Source of the DNA: Micromonosporaceae bacterium
Lineage (GTDB): Bacteria; Actinomycetota; Actinomycetes; Mycobacteriales; Micromonosporaceae
Assembly (NCBI GenBank): GCA_020027875.1
Contig: JAHRHA010000041.1
Location: 1 to 43,909 of the forward strand
Reading direction: 5' to 3'
DNA length: 43,909 nucleotides
In this document: piece by piece, positions 40,830-43,909 of the stretch
How positions within the stretch are numbered: the stretch's first letter is position 1
Layout: each line of letters opens with the position of its first letter
Position numbers and translations under genes: made by a program
The notes under the pieces: generated by a model
What the model saw: the letters and a program-made list of their open reading frames with translations, nothing else
Told to the model about the DNA's origin: nothing
The model's database searches: none

Positions 40830-42358
40830 CGGGCCGGCTTGAGGGTCTCGGCTGCCGCGATCGCCGCGAGCACTGCCGCGGCCTTGTTGCGGGTCTCCTG
40901 CTCCTCCGAAGCGGGATCGGAGTCTGCGACCACTCCACCGCCCGCCTGCACGTAGGCGACGCCATCGCGCAGTAGCGCCGTCCGGATCGTGATAGCGGTG
41001 TCCATGTCGCCGCCGAACCCGAAGTATCCGACGATTCCCCCATAGGCGCCGCGGCGGGTCGGCTCGAGCTCATCGATGATCTCCATCGCCCGCACCTTGG
41101 GCGCGCCGGTGAGCGTGCCGGCCGGGAAGGTCGCGACCAGCGCGTCGAAGGCGCTCTGGTCATCGCGAAGCTCGCCGACAACCGTGGAGACGATGTGCAT
41201 CACGTGGCTGTACCGCTCGATGGTGGCGAACTCCGGCACCTCGACGGTGCCTGGCTTACACACCCGGCCGAGATCGTTGCGGCCCAGATCCACGAGCATC
41301 ACGTGCTCGGCTCGCTCCTTGGGATCGCCGAGCAGCTCGCCGGCGAGTCGCGCGTCCTCCTCCGGGGTTTCGCCGCGCCACCGGGTGCCTGCGATCGGGT
41401 GCAGCAACGCCCGCCTGCCCGTCACTTTGAGATGCGCCTCTGGCGACGACCCGACGATGTCGAAGCCGTCGAAGCGCAGCAGGTACATGTACGGGCTCGG
41501 ATTGGTCGAGCGCAGCACCCGATAGATGTCGAGCGGGTCGGCATCGGTGTGGCGCTCGAAGCGTTGCGCTACCACGATCTGGAAGCACTCACCGGCCCGG
41601 ATGGCCTCCTTGGCCGACTCGACCGCTTTCGGGTGAAGACCTTCAGGCGTACGAGAGTGGAAGCGCCCGACACCCGGGTTCTCCACTGTGGAGACCATGG
41701 GCGGGGTCGGCCGCGATAGAGCGGTGGTCATCGCGTCCAGGCGCCCGATGGCCTGATGGTAGGCGGCGACCGCGGCCGCCTTGGTCGCCTTCGGCGGCAG
41801 AATCGCGTTCGCGACGAGCACCGCCGAGCCCTCGAAGTGATCGAGGACGACCAGGTCGGTCGCGAGAACCATGCCGAGCTCCGGCACGCCCAGGTCGTCC
41901 GTCGACAGTTCCGGCAACCGCTCGAATCGACGCACGATGTCATAGGAGAGGAAGCCGACGAGGCCTCCGGTCAGCGGCGGCAGCGCGGTTCCGGTCGCGG
42001 GCTGTCCGCCGCCGGCGAGGAGGCGCACGGTCTCGCGCAGCACGCTGACCGGGTCGCCGCTCGTGGGCACACCGGCCGGCGGCGTGCCGAGCCAGACCGC
42101 CCGCCCACCGCGCTCGGTGAGCGTCGCGGTGCTGCGTACCCCGATGAACGAGTACCTGGACCACGCCGTGCCGCCCGAGGCGGCGCCGTGTTCGGCCGAC
42201 TCCAGCAGGAAGGTCCCCGGGCCGCCGGCGAGCTTGCGGTACACCCCGACCGGCGTCTCCCCGTCGGCCAGCAGTCGGCGCGTCACGGGGACGACCCGGT
42301 AGGTCCGGGCGAGATCGAGGAAGGTCTTCTCGTCCGGGGTGACGACGCCGGTGGTCAC
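40826..42358 (-). CDS. trpE: Anthranilate synthase component I
   Basis: A 510-residue enzyme that makes anthranilate from chorismate with glutamine-derived ammonia. The N-terminal regulatory motif [10 protein letters not shown] holds the LLES element (51-54) that binds tryptophan for feedback inhibition, so it is likely Trp-sensitive. The C-terminal chorismate-binding domain shows [49 protein letters not shown] and [19 protein letters not shown] 42358 overlaps the hisI stop as GTGA. trpG is not adjacent. Confidence 0.96.
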   Translation of the reverse strand: MTTGVVTPDEKTFLDLARTYRVVPVTRRLLADGETPVGVYRKLAGGPGTFLLESAEHGAASGGTAWSRYSFIGVRSTATLTERGGRAVWLGTPPAGVPTSGDPVSVLRETVRLLAGGGQPATGTALPPLTGGLVGFLSYDIVRRFERLPELSTDDLGVPELGMVLATDLVVLDHFEGSAVLVANAILPPKATKAAAVAAYHQAIGRLDAMTTALSRPTPPMVSTVENPGVGRFHSRTPEGLHPKAVESAKEAIRAGECFQIVVAQRFERHTDADPLDIYRVLRSTNPSPYMYLLRFDGFDIVGSSPEAHLKVTGRRALLHPIAGTRWRGETPEEDARLAGELLGDPKERAEHVMLVDLGRNDLGRVCKPGTVEVPEFATIERYSHVMHIVSTVVGELRDDQSAFDALVATFPAGTLTGAPKVRAMEIIDELEPTRRGAYGGIVGYFGFGGDMDTAITIRTALLRDGVAYVQAGGGVVADSDPASEEQETRNKAAAVLAAIAAAETLKPAR

Positions 42359-42726
42359 TGGGACTCCTGCTGGCTGATGATGTCGAGTGGAGTGTGGAAA
42401 CACGTACGGGCGCCGGTATGGCAGGCCGGGCCCACCTGATCGACGAGAACGAGCAGTGCATCGCCGTCACAGTCGAGCGCCACCGACGTGACGTACTGAT
42501 GATGCCCGGACGTTTCGCCCTTCACCCAGAGCGTCCCACGGCTGCGGGAGAAGTACGTGGCGCGCTTGGTCATGAGCGTGCGCAGCAGGGCCTCCTCGTT
42601 CATCCACGCGAGCATCAGCAGCTCGCCGGTGTCGTACTGCTGCACGACGGCGGGGATGAGTCCATCTCCGTCGGGCCTGATGCGGGCAGCGACAGACGGG
42701 CCGAGGAGGGGTGCGAGGCCGTTCAT
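42355..42726 (-). CDS. hisI: Phosphoribosyl-AMP cyclohydrolase
   Basis: A 123-residue enzyme of histidine synthesis that opens the adenine ring of phosphoribosyl-AMP. Metal sites are complete: DCDGD (85-89) binds Mg, and Cys86, Cys102 and Cys109 (ACHTGARTC) bind zinc. [32 protein letters not shown] are typical. It has only the cyclohydrolase domain, without the HisE part, as usual in actinobacteria. ATG 42726 has no strong ribosome-binding site; AAGAAT lies about eight bases upstream. It is coupled to trpE, joining histidine and tryptophan synthesis. Confidence 0.96.
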   Translation of the reverse strand: MNGLAPLLGPSVAARIRPDGDGLIPAVVQQYDTGELLMLAWMNEEALLRTLMTKRATYFSRSRGTLWVKGETSGHHQYVTSVALDCDGDALLVLVDQVGPACHTGARTCFHTPLDIISQQESQ

Positions 42727-42949
42727 GGCAGCAGATTCTTCCGTACGCGCGAGCGCATGGCCAAGTCGTCCTAGACGCTCCCTATTTGGGGTCTCAGCAA
42801 TGTGCTCTTGGCGGCGTTAGTTTGAGGGCGATCGGATGGCTAGAGCCCACGCGCTACCAAAGGTCAGGTTTGACCTGGATTCCCCCAACAACATCCCGCC
42901 TAGACACGTGCGGCCGCCCTGCCGGCCGCAGGACGGACGGAGGAGGAAC
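42727..42949. promoter_or_regulatory. Divergent region with two inverted repeats before the repeat protein
   Basis: 223 bp between hisI and the plus-strand repeat protein. AGGTCA-GGTT-TGACCT (42861-42876) is an operator-like dyad. GCGGCCG and CGGCCGC (42910-42916, 42923-42929) form a 7-bp hairpin just before the ribosome-binding site AGGAGG (42941-42946). No promoter matches consensus well. Confidence 0.5.
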
Positions 42950-43909
42950 ATGTACGAACCAGAGGGCTCGGCCGGTGTGCCGCCCCTGGAAGAAGCCGGC
43001 CCATCGGGCCAGCATCCAGGTGACGAAGCGGCGGTCGTGCCCACTATGACAGCGGTCGCCCACCCCCCGAGCTATGCCCCGGCAATTGCCGAGTCAGCGC
43101 CGGCCGAGGCACCGGCTCAACTCGAGCAACCGGAGTACGCCGCGCCAGCACAATTCGCGGCGCCAGCACAATTCGCGGCGCCGGTGCTCGTTCAGGCCGA
43201 GCCGCAGACCGAGCATGTCGACCCCATCGAGCCGGTAGCAGAGCCGGTCCCAGCGCCGATCCCAGCGCCGGTCGCAGAGTCGGTCGACGTCATGGCGTCC
43301 GACCAGGACGCGTCGACTGTTGACGCAGTCCCGACCGACGGGTACGCGGCACCGGCTTACACCGATGACGCGGCTGTTGATGACGCGGGCGCCGATGAGC
43401 GGGCTGCTGAGGAAGCCACCCTCGATGCGATCGCCGAGTCGCCGGCGGTCTACTCGGATTATCCGGAAACGGCTACCCAAGCCGAACCAGCCGATGCGAC
43501 ACCAGCGGAGCCGGACTGGTACAAGGAGTCCGACACCGTCGAGAACGAGGTCGTCGAGGCACAGCCGGTGGACGACGTCGAGACGATCGAGGTCGAGCCG
43601 ATGGCAGAGGCCATCGAAGTCGAGGCCGAACCGGTCGCCGAGATCGAGGCGGTCGAGATCGAGGCGGTCGAGATCGAGCCGGCGGCAGAGATCGCCGAGG
43701 TCGAGCCCCAGTCGGTCACCGAGACCCAGGTCGAGGCCGCCGCGGAGGTCGAACCCGAACCGGCGGCCGAGACCGAGGGAGTCGAGGTGGAGCCGATGGC
43801 AGAGGCCATCGAGGTCGAGCCCGTCGCGGAGGTCGAGCCCGTCGCGGAGGTCGAGCCCGTCGCGGAGGTCGAGCCCGTCGCGGAGGTCGAGCCCGTCGCG
43901 GAGGTCGAG
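42950..43909 (+). CDS. Long acidic repeat protein, N-terminal part (runs off the window)
   Basis: An open frame of 320 codons with no stop to the end of the window. It starts MYEPEGSAGVPPLEEAG after AGGAGG (three bases before ATG). The protein is dominated by Glu, Val, Ala and Pro with few basic residues and no predicted helix of membrane type or signal peptide. Repeats include PAQFAA twice (43144-43180), EAVEI copies, two AEAIEVE segments and at least five EVEPVA units at the end. It should be largely disordered and strongly negative. The family is not recognised; such N-terminal segments can precede a folded domain outside the window. Codon use (GAG, GTC) and frame openness support a real gene, while the opposite-strand frames are shadows. 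Confidence 0.8.
   Translation, partial: MYEPEGSAGVPPLEEAGPSGQHPGDEAAVVPTMTAVAHPPSYAPAIAESAPAEAPAQLEQPEYAAPAQFAAPAQFAAPVLVQAEPQTEHVDPIEPVAEPVPAPIPAPVAESVDVMASDQDASTVDAVPTDGYAAPAYTDDAAVDDAGADERAAEEATLDAIAESPAVYSDYPETATQAEPADATPAEPDWYKESDTVENEVVEAQPVDDVETIEVEPMAEAIEVEAEPVAEIEAVEIEAVEIEPAAEIAEVEPQSVTETQVEAAAEVEPEPAAETEGVEVEPMAEAIEVEPVAEVEPVAEVEPVAEVEPVAEVEPVAEVE
43144..43180. repeat. 18-bp direct repeat (PAQFAA), two units
   Basis: GCCAGCACAATTCGCGGC occurs twice in a row (43144-43179), encoding PAQFAA twice in the acidic protein. Confidence 0.85.
43811..43909. repeat. 18-bp tandem repeat (EVEPVA), at least 5.5 units
   Basis: GAGGTCGAGCCCGTCGCG is repeated five times without change (43811-43900) and continues into the window end. 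It encodes EVEPVA units. Identity at every position means recent expansion or active homogenisation, and it may have more copies beyond the window. Confidence 0.95.

Noticed and set aside
43094..43809. Minus-strand frames opposite the acidic repeat protein
   Set aside because: Ser/Thr/Ala repeats mirror the plus-strand repeats; the plus frame has a ribosome-binding site and stays open to the window end.

Overview
The window is high-GC DNA with GTG and TTG starts, many GTGA/ATGA stop-start overlaps and several leaderless-looking promoters. This points to an actinobacterium. The gene content and order (hisI-trpE-Trp membrane protein, trpC-trpB-trpA-lgt, gltBD-pyk-tesB) and the repeat types suggest Micromonosporaceae, an inference I could not check by search. 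No rRNA, tRNA, CRISPR array, transposase or phage gene was seen.

Layout. 1-4.3 kb: two small membrane proteins (one cut by the window edge), a proline racemase/hydroxyproline epimerase-family enzyme with an ornithine-cyclodeaminase-family partner, CutA, an NmrA-type reductase and a DUF5990 protein. 4.4-10.4 kb: a cold-shock-domain protein, a secreted coiled-coil/M15-like wall hydrolase behind a c-di-AMP (ydaO-type) riboswitch, a GNAT relic, a Gfo/Idh/MocA oxidoreductase, a DUF2461 protein, an aromatic-amino-acid-type decarboxylase and an SDR. 10.6-13.8 kb: molybdate transporter modABC with a MerR-HTH/TOBE regulator. 13.9-18.3 kb: a sulfonate/nitrate-type ABC transporter, an APH-fold kinase and an Rrf2 regulator. 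18.5-26.9 kb: tesB, pyk, gltD, gltB. 27.1-31.1 kb: GNAT, FAD monooxygenase, lgt, a repeat-bearing small ORF and a Nudix hydrolase. 31.1-34.1 kb: trpA, trpB, trpC. 34.3-39.7 kb: livFGMHK. 40.2-42.7 kb: Trp-associated membrane protein, trpE, hisI. 42.95 kb to the end: the start of a long acidic repeat protein that runs off the window.

Functionally it is mostly nitrogen and amino-acid metabolism (glutamate synthase, tryptophan, branched-chain amino-acid uptake, possible hydroxyproline use), plus molybdate and sulfur-type uptake. Many genes sit in coupled operons.

The most unusual structure is in the repeats. Two families of about 66-73 nt palindromic elements occur three times each. Most copies abut gene ends, and in at least two cases the element supplies the stop codon or C-terminal codons. 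There are also a 57-bp duplication that copies a ribosome-binding site and start codon, a 33-bp repeat inside a small coupled ORF, a 14-bp minisatellite that stops two convergent genes, and a 16-bp duplication that breaks the start of the cyclodeaminase-family gene. I found no clear new defence or biosynthetic system.
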